From Micrococcaceae bacterium Sec5.1 (GTDB lineage Bacteria > Actinomycetota > Actinomycetes > Actinomycetales > Micrococcaceae): 64,000 bases of DNA. The DNA lies in NCBI GenBank assembly GCA_039636795.1, contig CP143430.1, forward strand, positions 3,472,001-3,536,000. The letters are read 5' to 3'. The number at the start of each line of letters is the position of its first letter. The stretch's first letter is position 1. This document shows, in pieces, positions 52,132 to 62,766 of this stretch. The notes below the pieces were generated by a model, which saw nothing but the letters and a program-made list of their open reading frames with translations, searched no databases and had not been told where the DNA came from. The position numbers were made by a program, and so were the translations under genes.

Positions 52132-52686
52132 TCAGGCATCATCCCCGGCGCCGTCCTTGGACTCCCCTGCCGTGTCATCGTTGATTTCGAAGAGACCTGC
52201 AGGCGGAGTGATGAGAATGAACCCGTCCTCAATGTTGACCTCAGGCACGATTTCATCGACGAAAGGAACCAGAATTTCCTTCCCTTCATCCGTCTTGACC
52301 GTCAACAAGTCCTGAACCGGCAGTGTGGTCAGCGCGGCCACCTTGCCCACAATCTGTGAGCCAACCCGCGCCTCCAGCCCAACGAGTTCGTGCTCATACC
52401 AGCCCTCGTCGTCGTCTTCGTCATCGAGTTCTTCGGTTTCGATGAAAAGCTTCGCACCACGGATTGCCTCGGCGGCGTTGCGATCCGCAATCTCTTCAAA
52501 GCCCAGCAGCAGGATGTCTTTGTTCCATCTCGCGCTGCGGATAGTCAGCGGGCCAGCAGAGGCCGGCTCCACGACGAACTCGGTTCCGGCGACAAAGCGC
52601 TCGGAGGGGGCGTCGGTGAGCACTTGCACCGTCACCTCGCCGCGTATGCCATGGGGTTTGCCGATCCGGGCCACCTGGAGCTGCAT
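52132..52686 (-). CDS. rimM: 16S rRNA processing/ribosome maturation factor RimM
   Basis: 184-residue factor for 30S head assembly that works on the S19/S13 region. MQLQVARIGKPHGIRGEVTVQVLTD at the N-terminus, then a PRC-barrel domain (WYEHELVGLEARVGSQIVGKVAALTTLPVQDLL ... VPFVDEIVPEVNIEDGFILI). Acidic C-terminal tail (DDTAGESKDGAGDDA). ATG 52686 by family start. A hairpin 70 nt upstream separates it from khpA, so rimM-trmD may be expressed at a lower level than rpsP-khpA. Confidence 0.96.
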   Translation of the reverse strand: MQLQVARIGKPHGIRGEVTVQVLTDAPSERFVAGTEFVVEPASAGPLTIRSARWNKDILLLGFEEIADRNAAEAIRGAKLFIETEELDDEDDDEGWYEHELVGLEARVGSQIVGKVAALTTLPVQDLLTVKTDEGKEILVPFVDEIVPEVNIEDGFILITPPAGLFEINDDTAGESKDGAGDDA

Positions 52687-52755
52687 GGGTTCCTCTGAAT
52701 TCTCGTTGTGCCCGCGCTGCCAGGCAGCAACGGAAGTGAAATGATCGATAAAGCA

Positions 52756-52793
52756 ATCCGGCCCCTCCACCATATTCGGTGAAGGGGCCGGAT
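52756..52793 (-). terminator. hairpin between khpA and rimM
   Basis: An 11-bp GC-rich stem (ATCCGGCCCCT with AGGGGCCGGAT) extends to CACC/GGTG, followed on the minus strand by TGCTTT. A partial terminator or processing site between ribosomal-protein and assembly-factor genes is likely. Confidence 0.65.
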
Positions 52794-52818
52794 CTAAGAC
52801 AAGTATTGCTGAGCGCGC

Positions 52819-53061
52819 TTACCGGCGACGATCGGTGTCGACGACGTCGACCCTGACCTGCTCGCCACCTGCCAAGGCTGCAACCACAGTGCGCAATGCA
52901 CGTGCGGTGCGTCCCTGGCGGCCGATCACCCGTCCGAGGTCCTCCTGGTGAACACGCACCTCAAGGGATTCCCCGCGGCGGTTGTTCCTGGCACTGACCT
53001 TGACATCCTCAGGGCTGTCAACGATCCCACGGACCAAGTGCTCGAGCGCTTCTGCCAGCAA
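52819..53061 (-). CDS. khpA: KH-domain RNA-binding protein KhpA
   Basis: 80-residue single KH domain protein: LVRGIVDSPEDVKVSARNNRRGESLEVRVHQEDLGRVIGRQGRTARALRT with the GxxG loop as GRQG. In other bacteria KhpA pairs with KhpB to bind RNA. The start is TTG at 53061, one base after the rpsP stop. Co-transcribed with rpsP. Confidence 0.93.
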   Translation of the reverse strand: MLAEALEHLVRGIVDSPEDVKVSARNNRRGESLEVRVHQEDLGRVIGRQGRTARALRTVVAALAGGEQVRVDVVDTDRRR

Positions 53062-53062
53062 T

Positions 53063-53482
53063 TTACTCAGCCTCGGTGGTCTCTGCTTCAGCCTCGGCCG
53101 GAGCTTCGGCTTCGTCCTTCTTGGCCTTCTTGGTGATGGCTTCCGGAATGATGACGGAACCCTTCTCCGGGGCTACGAAGGCTTCCTTCGGAGCTTTGGT
53201 CTTCAGGGTGCCTTCCTGGCCCGGCAGGCCCTTGAACTTCTGCCAGTCACCGGTGATCTTGAGGATCGCGGCAACCTGCTCGGTCGGCTGGGCGCCAACG
53301 GAAAGCCAGTACTGGGCGCGCTCGGAAGCGACCTCGATGTACGACGGCTCTTCGGTGGGGTGGTACTTGCCGATTTCTTCAATGGCACGGCCATCGCGCT
53401 TGGCGCGGGCATCCATGACGACAATGCGGTAGTACGGTGCGCGCATCTTACCGAAGCGCTTAAGGCGAATCTTTACGGCCAC
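53063..53482 (-). CDS. rpsP: 30S ribosomal protein S16
   Basis: 139-residue S16 with a typical core ([42 protein letters not shown], in pieces) and a C-terminal extension of about 50 residues rich in Lys/Ala/Glu ([22 protein letters not shown]) common in actinobacteria. The GTG at 53482, after AGGAG, gives the family N-terminus. First gene of the rpsP-khpA pair. Confidence 0.96.
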   Translation of the reverse strand: MAVKIRLKRFGKMRAPYYRIVVMDARAKRDGRAIEEIGKYHPTEEPSYIEVASERAQYWLSVGAQPTEQVAAILKITGDWQKFKGLPGQEGTLKTKAPKEAFVAPEKGSVIIPEAITKKAKKDEAEAPAEAEAETTEAE

Positions 53483-53670
53483 TTTTGTGGTCACTCCTGT
53501 TTCTGAAACGGGGTTGAACCCGACGTTCTGCACCCGTGGGGCGGGCCATACTAAGGGGTTCCAAAGGACAAGATTTGGGCACGGAGAGAGGGGCCGCGCC
53601 AATCAAGTACCTGACCATTGTGCCAGATGCCGGAAGTAATTACGACTTTCGCCACTCCCGGACCCAACGG

Positions 53671-54108
53671 TCAGACAGACCAGACGTAGAGCCCTGACCG
53701 CTCCGCCTGTTCCACGTCAGTGGCCAAGGAGGCCAACTGCTGCACGTACTGACGCGATTGGTCCGCACCAAAAGGCATCTCGTCCTGCTCAGCCCATGCC
53801 GCAGCGACGTCGTCAAGAACGTTCCCGTCGCCTTCGCTTTCATACGTCAGCAGCTCGGCAAGCGCCCTCACCATCGCTTCCGGAACGCCAAGGAGGGCGT
53901 CGCTGGTGACGTCCACCAGCGCCAGCTCGTAGTCTGCACCGGCAGCGTGGACGGCTTTGCCCGCAAGGTCCCCCAGTTGCTCGACCTCAAAGTCGGTGAT
54001 GCCATCGATCCTGACGGCGGGTCCGGTGACGTCAGCGCCCCGATCCAAGGCAGCTGCCCTCTTGAGTGCTTCATCGTGGGTGGCTACAAAAATTTCGGCA
54101 AAGCCCAT
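53671..54108 (-). CDS. conserved hypothetical protein
   Basis: 145-residue protein, no recognised family. From the ATG at 54108: MGFAEIFVATHDEALKRAAALDRG, IDGITDFEVEQLGDLAGKAVHAAG, then a helical C-terminal half (MVRALAELLTYESEGDGNVLDDVAAAWAEQDEMPF ... QQLASLATDVEQAERSGLYVWSV). Cytoplasmic, acidic. It sits between rpsP and the VOC gene on the same strand. A longer frame to 54174 adds residues without character. Confidence 0.65.
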   Translation of the reverse strand: MGFAEIFVATHDEALKRAAALDRGADVTGPAVRIDGITDFEVEQLGDLAGKAVHAAGADYELALVDVTSDALLGVPEAMVRALAELLTYESEGDGNVLDDVAAAWAEQDEMPFGADQSRQYVQQLASLATDVEQAERSGLYVWSV

Positions 54109-54243
54109 GGAGAGTGCTCTCATTCGTTCGTGCTGACGGGGCGGCGGCAACGGCCCAGGGGCGAATACCGTCAATGCCCAGCCTAGTGCAGTCCCGGCCC
54201 CTGCATTCGGAAGCCAGCGCGAGGGCGCTTCCCGCCAGGGTGC

Positions 54244-55116
54244 TTAGCGCACTGCCACGCGCAGCTTGTTGCGCCAAGGGTCTTCGAACTGCAGCTCCAG
54301 GCCCGTGTGGCGGTTCGCCACGGACGCAACTTTCAGCCGGTCAGCCAGTGCGGCGACGTCATCGGCAGTCGGAACTTCGATCAGGACCTCGCCCAGGCCC
54401 AGGGTATCCCTGCGGGGCCCGGCCCCGCGGCTGTTCCACACGTTCATCGCCATGTGGTGGTGGTAGCCGCCCGCAGAAACAAACAACGCCTGCCCGTGCC
54501 AGCCCGCCGTCCTCTCAAAACCCAGGGTGTCCACATAAAAATCCTGGGCAGTCTGCACGTCGCCTACCTGAAGGTGCACGTGCCCGACGCCGGCAGCGGC
54601 TTTCCGCTGGCCAGTCACGGCAGCCTCACTCAAGTGTTGCTGGAGGAAACGCTGGGGCGGCAAAGCAACATTGTCCATCACCACATTCTTGCCATCCCAC
54701 TGCCAGACATCGCGCGGCTTGTCGTAATAGAGTTCAATGCCGTTGCCTTCCGGATCCGTGAAGTAGAACGCTTCGCTCACCAAATGGTCGGCACTGCCCA
54801 CAAAAGCGCGCGGCTCATACTCTGCGGCCGTGGCAATGGTGGCCGCCAGGGAAGGCTGGTCCTGGAACAGGATGGCTGTATGGAAAAGCCCGGCTTCCCC
54901 ACGGCCTGGAATCTGCAGGCCGGCTGCGGGAGCGAGATGGACTACTGGCTTGCCCACCCGCCCCAGGTACAGCCCGCCATCCTGCTCGGCCACGATCTCC
55001 AAACCCAGGGCACGCTGATAGTAGTCACTCATCACCCTCATATCGCCAACCTTGAGCATGACGGTGCCCATAGTGAGTTCGGCAGGAAGGAGGTCCTGAT
55101 TGGATGTCGTGGTCAT
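54244..55116 (-). CDS. VOC-fold dioxygenase/glyoxalase-family protein (CatE-like)
   Basis: 290-residue protein with two vicinal-oxygen-chelate domains: LTMGTVMLKVGDMRVMSDYYQRALGLEIVAEQDGGLYLG in the first, VGHVHLQVGDVQTAQDFYVDTLGFERTAGWHGQALFVSAGGYHHHMAMNVWNS in the second. Metal-ligand candidates are His in VGHVHLQVG, His in GGYHHHMAMN and Glu near LQFEDPW. The group resembles catechol-2,3-dioxygenase-type CatE proteins, often induced by quinones. A perfect TTGAAGCTTCAA palindrome lies 60 bp upstream. GGAGC precedes ATG 55116. Substrate unknown. Confidence 0.9.
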   Translation of the reverse strand: MTTTSNQDLLPAELTMGTVMLKVGDMRVMSDYYQRALGLEIVAEQDGGLYLGRVGKPVVHLAPAAGLQIPGRGEAGLFHTAILFQDQPSLAATIATAAEYEPRAFVGSADHLVSEAFYFTDPEGNGIELYYDKPRDVWQWDGKNVVMDNVALPPQRFLQQHLSEAAVTGQRKAAAGVGHVHLQVGDVQTAQDFYVDTLGFERTAGWHGQALFVSAGGYHHHMAMNVWNSRGAGPRRDTLGLGEVLIEVPTADDVAALADRLKVASVANRHTGLELQFEDPWRNKLRVAVR

Positions 55117-55175
55117 GTCAAGCTCCCGATTTAATAGATGGCCGCCCTTCGGCACGTTCTACTTATCTAAATTAC

Positions 55176-55187
55176 TTGAAGCTTCAA
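55176..55187. promoter_or_regulatory. TTGAAGCTTCAA operator in the VOC-gene promoter
   Basis: A perfect 12-bp palindrome 60 bp upstream of the VOC start, in a 72-bp intergenic gap. The TTGAAG half with a 16-nt spacer to TAAGTA could be the -35 box, so a bound protein would block transcription. The form resembles MarR-family sites (TTGAA-n-TTCAA). No regulator gene is adjacent. Confidence 0.55.
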
Positions 55188-55188
55188 T

Positions 55189-56277
55189 TTATTCCCAGCG
55201 GACCACTTTGCCCCGCAGGACGACATGGTTCAGGCTCGCCACAGTTGCAAGGTTCTTCCTCGGGTCATCCCGGCAAAGCACGACGTCGGCACTTGCCCCT
55301 TCGCTGATGCCCTGGGCTCCCAGCCACTTCCGTGCGCCCCACGTGGCGGCGTCCAGGACGGCGGTGGGCGGCAGGCCGGCGTCGTAAAGTTCCTTCATTT
55401 CGTCAGCGATCCTGCCGTGCTTGATCACGCTCCCTGCATCCGTTCCCGCAAAGATGCCAACACCGGCTTCAAAGGCCTCCAGCACCCTTTCACGGCGTCG
55501 CTCCCAAAGACGGGTCATGTGCTCGGCATAGACCGGAAATTTAGGCGCGGCCTGGGCTGCGATATCCGGAAAAGTAGCGATGTTAATCAAGGTAGGAACG
55601 ATCGGGACAGACTGCTCCACAAGACGGGGAATATGCCGGGGCAAGAGACCTGTGGCGTGTTCAATGCAGTCAATCCCTGCGTCGAGCATGTCATCAATAG
55701 TGTCTTCAGCGAAGCAGTGGGCCGTCACCCTGGCCCCTTCGTCATGTGCGGCCGCAATCGCATCCCGCACGACGTTCCGAGGGAAGGAAACCGAGAGGTC
55801 TTCCGTCCCGCGATCGATCCAATCGCCCACGAGTTTCACCCAACCGTCCCCGTCCCGGGCTTCCTTGCGGGCTGTCTCCACGAGTTCGTCCGGCTCCACT
55901 TCGTGGCCCAAACCACGCAGGTAACGCCGGCTCCGGGCGATGTGGCGTCCGGCGCGAAGAAGCCGTGGGAGATCCTCCCTGCGCTGAACCCAACGCGTAT
56001 CGCTTGGCGAGCCGGCGTCACGGATCAACAACGTGCCGGCTTTCAGGTCGGCCTGCGCTTGGGCAAGAGTTGTCTGCTCATCAACCGCCCCGCCGACCCC
56101 AAGTCCAATGTGGCAATGGGCGTCCACAAAACCAGGAAGGACCCATCCATCCAGCACGGAATCCGGCGCAGCGACTGGACGTTCGAACGTGAGTTTGCCA
56201 TCAACGGACCACAGCCCGTGCCGTTGATCGTCGCCTGCCACAAGCACTGGACCGGTGAATTCGATGATGTATGCCAT
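55189..56277 (-). CDS. amidohydrolase-superfamily protein
   Basis: 362-residue metal-dependent hydrolase. Metal site HxH in PGFVDAHCHIGLG, His in VTAHCFAEDTIDDMLDAGIDCIEHATGLLP (two His positions) and Asp in GIFAGTDAGS. N- and C-terminal beta sandwich parts (VLPGF, GKVVRW at the end). Similar proteins act on cyclic amides or imidazolones, but the substrate is not known. The ATG at 56277 is only about 10 bp from the thiC -10 box, so the divergent promoters overlap. Confidence 0.88.
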   Translation of the reverse strand: MAYIIEFTGPVLVAGDDQRHGLWSVDGKLTFERPVAAPDSVLDGWVLPGFVDAHCHIGLGVGGAVDEQTTLAQAQADLKAGTLLIRDAGSPSDTRWVQRREDLPRLLRAGRHIARSRRYLRGLGHEVEPDELVETARKEARDGDGWVKLVGDWIDRGTEDLSVSFPRNVVRDAIAAAHDEGARVTAHCFAEDTIDDMLDAGIDCIEHATGLLPRHIPRLVEQSVPIVPTLINIATFPDIAAQAAPKFPVYAEHMTRLWERRRERVLEAFEAGVGIFAGTDAGSVIKHGRIADEMKELYDAGLPPTAVLDAATWGARKWLGAQGISEGASADVVLCRDDPRKNLATVASLNHVVLRGKVVRWE

Positions 56278-56287
56278 GCCAAAAGAC

Positions 56288-59041
<2,754 letters not shown>

Positions 59042-59149
59042 GGATTCACCCTAGTCCAGAGCTCTGACATCCCAGCCAAAAAGCAGTTGGCGCCGTTATG
59101 GACATTCACAACGGCGCCAGCTGTCACAGTATTGATTCGGAGGTTCCGC

Positions 59150-60745
59150 TTACTTACCCAGGAACTTCTCGAAGCCCTTGGGGAGGTTCAGCGTGGACGG
59201 ATCGAAGTCCGCAGCGCCCTGACCAAACGCCGCACCCGTCGGAGCTGCCGAGGCCGCGTTGGCACGCTTGGCCTCAGCCTCGCGGAGTTCCTGGGCTGCC
59301 TTTGCGGGGTTGCCGGAGCGCGCCTTCTTCTTGGGAGCGTTCTTGCCACCCTTGCGGCCGCCGCCTGGGCCGCCTATTCCAGGCATGCCCGGCATGCCGG
59401 GCATGCCTGGCATGCCGGGCATGCCGCCCTGGGCCATCTTTTTCATCATTTTCTGGGCTTGGGCGAAGCGCTCCAGGAGGCCGTTGACCTCCGAAACGTG
59501 CACACCTGAACCCTTTGCAATGCGGGCCCTGCGGGAGCCGTTGATGATTTTGGGAGCAACGCGTTCATGCGGAGTCATGGACCTGACGATCGCCTCAACG
59601 CGATCGATTTCACGTTCGTCGAAGTTCTCCAGCTGCTGGCGGATGTTTTGGGCACCCGGCATCATCATGAGCATCTTCTTCATGGAACCCATGTTGCGGA
59701 TCTGCTGCATCTGGGCCAGGAAGTCGTCCAGGGTGAAGTCTTCCTGGTCGGCGAACTTCTTCGCCATCCGGGCAGCTTCGTCCTTGTCCCAGGCCTTCTC
59801 AGCCTGTTCGATCAAGGTCAGGACGTCACCCATGTCCAGGATGCGCGACGCCATACGGTCCGGGTGGAAGAGTTCGAAGTCGTCCAGGCCTTCACCAGTG
59901 GACGCGAACATGACTGGCTTACCCGTGACCGACGCAACCGAAAGTGCGGCGCCACCGCGGGCATCGCCGTCGAGCTTGGACAGCACAATGCCGGTGAAGT
60001 TAACGCCTTCATCAAAGGCCATGGCCGTGTTGACGGCGTCCTGGCCGATCATGGAGTCGATGACGAAGAGGACTTCGTTCGGGATGATCGCCTGACGGAT
60101 CCGGCGTGCCTGATCCATCATCTCGGCATCCACGCCGAGGCGACCGGCGGTGTCAACGATCACGACGTCGTGAAGCTTCTGGCGCGCTTCTTCCACACCT
60201 GCGCTGGCGACCGCCACAGGGTCACCAGCAGGGTGATCCAGCTCCGAGGTTGCTCCCGGGTGCGGCGCGAAGACGGGAACGCCTGCGCGCTTGCCGACAA
60301 CCTGAAGCTGCGTTACGGCGTTGGGCCGCTGGAGGTCGCAGGCAACCAGCATGGGGCTGTGGCCTTGCGCCTTCAGCCACTTTGACAGCTTGCCGGCGAG
60401 GGTGGTCTTGCCTGCACCCTGGAGGCCGGCCAGCATGATGATGGTGGGGCCGGTCTTGGCCAAGCGGATGCGCCGGGTTTCACCGCCGAGGATCTCCACG
60501 AGTTCCTCGTTGACGATCTTGACGATCTGCTGGCTCGGGTTCAACGCACCGGAAACCTCGGCACCAAGAGCCCGCTCACGGATGCGGGACGTGAATTCGC
60601 GGACCACCGAAACGGCAACGTCCGCGTCCAAGAGGGCACGACGGATCTCCCGGACGGTGGCATCGACATCAGCCTCGGAGAGGCGGCCCTTGCCACGGAG
60701 GTTCTTGAAGGTTGCTGTCAACCGGTCAGAGAGTGAATTGAACAC
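59150..60745 (-). CDS. ffh: signal recognition particle GTPase
   Basis: 531-residue Ffh, which binds signal sequences and 4.5S RNA and delivers ribosomes to FtsY. N-domain MFNSLSDRLTATFKNLRGKGRLSEADVDATVREIRRALLDADV in pieces; G1 GLQGAGKTT (107-115), DTAGR, TKLD-like LSKLDGDARGGAA; M-domain LDDFLAQMQQIRNMGSMKKMLMMMPG and RRARIAKGSG. The C-terminus has five GMP tandem repeats (GMPGMPGMPGMPGMPG) and a basic linker. GTG 60745 is used. Divergent from zwf. Confidence 0.96.
   Translation of the reverse strand: MFNSLSDRLTATFKNLRGKGRLSEADVDATVREIRRALLDADVAVSVVREFTSRIRERALGAEVSGALNPSQQIVKIVNEELVEILGGETRRIRLAKTGPTIIMLAGLQGAGKTTLAGKLSKWLKAQGHSPMLVACDLQRPNAVTQLQVVGKRAGVPVFAPHPGATSELDHPAGDPVAVASAGVEEARQKLHDVVIVDTAGRLGVDAEMMDQARRIRQAIIPNEVLFVIDSMIGQDAVNTAMAFDEGVNFTGIVLSKLDGDARGGAALSVASVTGKPVMFASTGEGLDDFELFHPDRMASRILDMGDVLTLIEQAEKAWDKDEAARMAKKFADQEDFTLDDFLAQMQQIRNMGSMKKMLMMMPGAQNIRQQLENFDEREIDRVEAIVRSMTPHERVAPKIINGSRRARIAKGSGVHVSEVNGLLERFAQAQKMMKKMAQGGMPGMPGMPGMPGMPGIGGPGGGRKGGKNAPKKKARSGNPAKAAQELREAEAKRANAASAAPTGAAFGQGAADFDPSTLNLPKGFEKFLGK
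59383..59427 (-). repeat. five 9-bp repeats in ffh encoding Gly-Met-Pro
   Basis: Five perfect or near-perfect GGCATGCCN units. Each codes three residues (Gly-Met-Pro on the minus strand), lying after the Met-rich helices of the M domain. Repeat number may vary between strains. Confidence 0.85.
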
Positions 60746-60820
60746 GCGCCGTGCACTTCTTTCGATGGTCTGCGATTGGCGGCCAGTGCGGCACGCCAGA
60801 GTCTTGACTTGTTCTTGTCC

Positions 60821-60860
60821 CAACAAATTTGTCTCAACCCCAACAAATCTGCGTCAACCA
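60821..60860. repeat. 20-bp imperfect tandem repeat in the ffh-zwf intergenic region
   Basis: Units 60821-60840 and 60841-60860 share CAACAAAT.TG.GTCAACC-type sequence with four mismatches. They lie in the divergent region of ffh and zwf. Confidence 0.6.
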
Positions 60861-60916
60861 AGGGACTCGACTATCTAGGGTACCAAGTCGCACCTGCAAG
60901 ATGGCATGCTGGCACA

Positions 60917-62317
60917 ATGACCAGCAAAACAACTGTAAAAACGTTGCTTATCCTTGGCGCCTCCGGTGACCTGACCGGCAGGCTGCTCCTCCCCGGACTG
61001 GCAGGGCTGCTCGCTACCGGTCGGGCACCCGGGTTGCGGCTGGTGGGAGCCGGGTCCGACCCCTGGACGCTGAAGCAATGGCAGGAACGGGTCGAGAGAG
61101 CATTTGCGGCCGCATCAGAGGCCGCCGATGCAAGCGGGCGCAACGCTTTGGCAGCTGTGGCCGGATCCACCGAGTACCACCAAGTGGACGTGACTGCCGA
61201 TGGGCCCCTGGCGGACCTCCTGACACACTTGGAAGGGCCGATAGCTATCTATTTCGCCCTGCCGCCCCACATCAGCCAGAAAGCCTGTGAAGTCCTGCGC
61301 CGCGAGCAATTGCCCGCAGGTACTCGCCTGGTGATGGAAAAGCCCTTCGGTTCCGGAAGCGAATCTGCACGCGAACTCAACCACACCCTGGCCACGCTGG
61401 TGCCCGAGGACCACATCCACAGGGTGGACCACTTCCTGGGCAAGGCCACTGTCCTGAACATTCTTGGCTTGCGGTTCGCCAACCGGTTCCTTGAGCCTGT
61501 GTGGAACCGCGACCACATCGAAAAGGTGGAAATCGTCTTCGACGAGGACCTCGCGCTTGAAGGACGGGCACGCTACTACGACGGCGCCGGTGCGTTACGT
61601 GACATGATCCAAAGCCATTTGCTGCACATCATGGCCTTCATCGCTATCGATGCACCAGCCAGCATCCATGAACGTGACCTCCGTGACGCCGTGGCTACGG
61701 TCCTGAGGGCCAGCAGCATCAAGGCCCCTTACCACGATTCAACGCGCCGGGCCCGTTATACGGCAGGAACCCTCGGGGCACGGACGGTGCCCGATTACAC
61801 CGCCGAGGAAGGCGTCGATCCTTCCCGCAATACTGAGACCCTGGCCGAAGTCCGCGTAGACATTGACAACTGGCGGTGGAAAGGCGTTCCCTTCCTCCTC
61901 CGCTCCGGTAAAGCGATAGGGAGCCGAAGGAAGGAAGCCGTGATCACCTTCCGCCCGGTACCGCACCTGCCCACCGGATTCTCCGGCGTGGACTCCCCCA
62001 ATCAGCTGCGGATTGGATTCGGGCCGGACGTCCTCCAACTCGACGTCGATGTGAACGGTCCAGGGGACATCTTCACACTGGACCGGTCCAGCCTCGTCGC
62101 AGAGCTCAACGCGGCAGACATGCTTCCCTACGGTGAAGTACTTGAAGGCGTGCTCACGGGCGATCCCTTGCTCTCCGTCCGGGGTGACACAGCCGAGGAT
62201 TGCTGGCGGATCGTTGAGCCCGTCCTCCGGGCCTGGGAACGGGATATGGCCCCCTTGGAGGAGTACGACGCCGGTAGCGCCGGGCCGGCGGACTGGCCCA
62301 CCGCCGTCGAAAATTAA
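60917..62317 (+). CDS. zwf: glucose-6-phosphate dehydrogenase (orphan copy)
   Basis: 466-residue G6PD-family enzyme. N-terminal GASGDLTGR (14-22), EKPFG (141-145), substrate motif RVDHFLGKATVLNI with Lys at 176, and AITFRPVPHLP / LRIGFGPDVLQLDVDVNG toward the C-terminus. It is about 30-50 residues shorter than typical Zwf and more divergent, and not next to opcA, tkt or tal. So it may be a second G6PD or act on a related sugar phosphate or free sugar. ATG at 60917; no strong ribosome-binding site. Confidence 0.88.
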   Translation: MTSKTTVKTLLILGASGDLTGRLLLPGLAGLLATGRAPGLRLVGAGSDPWTLKQWQERVERAFAAASEAADASGRNALAAVAGSTEYHQVDVTADGPLADLLTHLEGPIAIYFALPPHISQKACEVLRREQLPAGTRLVMEKPFGSGSESARELNHTLATLVPEDHIHRVDHFLGKATVLNILGLRFANRFLEPVWNRDHIEKVEIVFDEDLALEGRARYYDGAGALRDMIQSHLLHIMAFIAIDAPASIHERDLRDAVATVLRASSIKAPYHDSTRRARYTAGTLGARTVPDYTAEEGVDPSRNTETLAEVRVDIDNWRWKGVPFLLRSGKAIGSRRKEAVITFRPVPHLPTGFSGVDSPNQLRIGFGPDVLQLDVDVNGPGDIFTLDRSSLVAELNAADMLPYGEVLEGVLTGDPLLSVRGDTAEDCWRIVEPVLRAWERDMAPLEEYDAGSAGPADWPTAVEN

Positions 62318-62348
62318 GACGGTCCGCGACGAAGCAGCAGCTACGCAC

Positions 62349-62388
62349 AAAGCGGGCCGGGTACCTTGGCTGGTACCCGGCCCGCTTT
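62349..62388. terminator. terminator between zwf and glnK
   Basis: A 17-bp perfect stem (AAAGCGGGCCGGGTACC and its complement) with a 6-nt loop. T-poor after, but the arms themselves carry AAA/TTT ends. Confidence 0.8.
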
Positions 62389-62427
62389 CGCGTCAGGAGT
62401 GTGATGTCAGGATTGTGACCTCAGGAC

Positions 62428-62766
62428 TTAGATGGCGGCAGAGCCGCGCTCCCCGGTCCTGACTCGAACTGCTTCGTAGACGTCCACGGTCCAGGCTTTG
62501 CCGTCTCCGGCCCGGCCGGTATTCGAGCTTGCGATCAGGACATCCAGGATGTCATCTGCTTGCTCGTCCGTGGCAAGAACCTCAATGCGAATCTTTGGCA
62601 GCAGGTCCACGTTGTATTCGGCCCCGCGGTACACCTCGGTGTAGCCGCGCTGCCGGCCATAGCCGCTTGCCGCGCTGACCGTCAAGCCCTGGACCCCGTA
62701 CGCTTCCAGGCCTTCCCGGACTGCTTCAAGCTTTTCCGGACGGACAATCGCTGTGATGAGCTTCAT
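62428..62766 (-). CDS. glnK: P-II nitrogen regulatory protein
   Basis: 112-residue P-II signalling protein that senses 2-oxoglutarate and ATP/ADP and plugs the ammonium channel. The T loop has GRQRGYTEVYRGAEYNVDLLPK with Tyr51 (RGAEY), the modification site (adenylylated in actinobacteria). Start overlaps the amt stop by 4 nt (ATGA). Downstream of and coupled to amt as in most bacteria. Confidence 0.96.
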   Translation of the reverse strand: MKLITAIVRPEKLEAVREGLEAYGVQGLTVSAASGYGRQRGYTEVYRGAEYNVDLLPKIRIEVLATDEQADDILDVLIASSNTGRAGDGKAWTVDVYEAVRVRTGERGSAAI

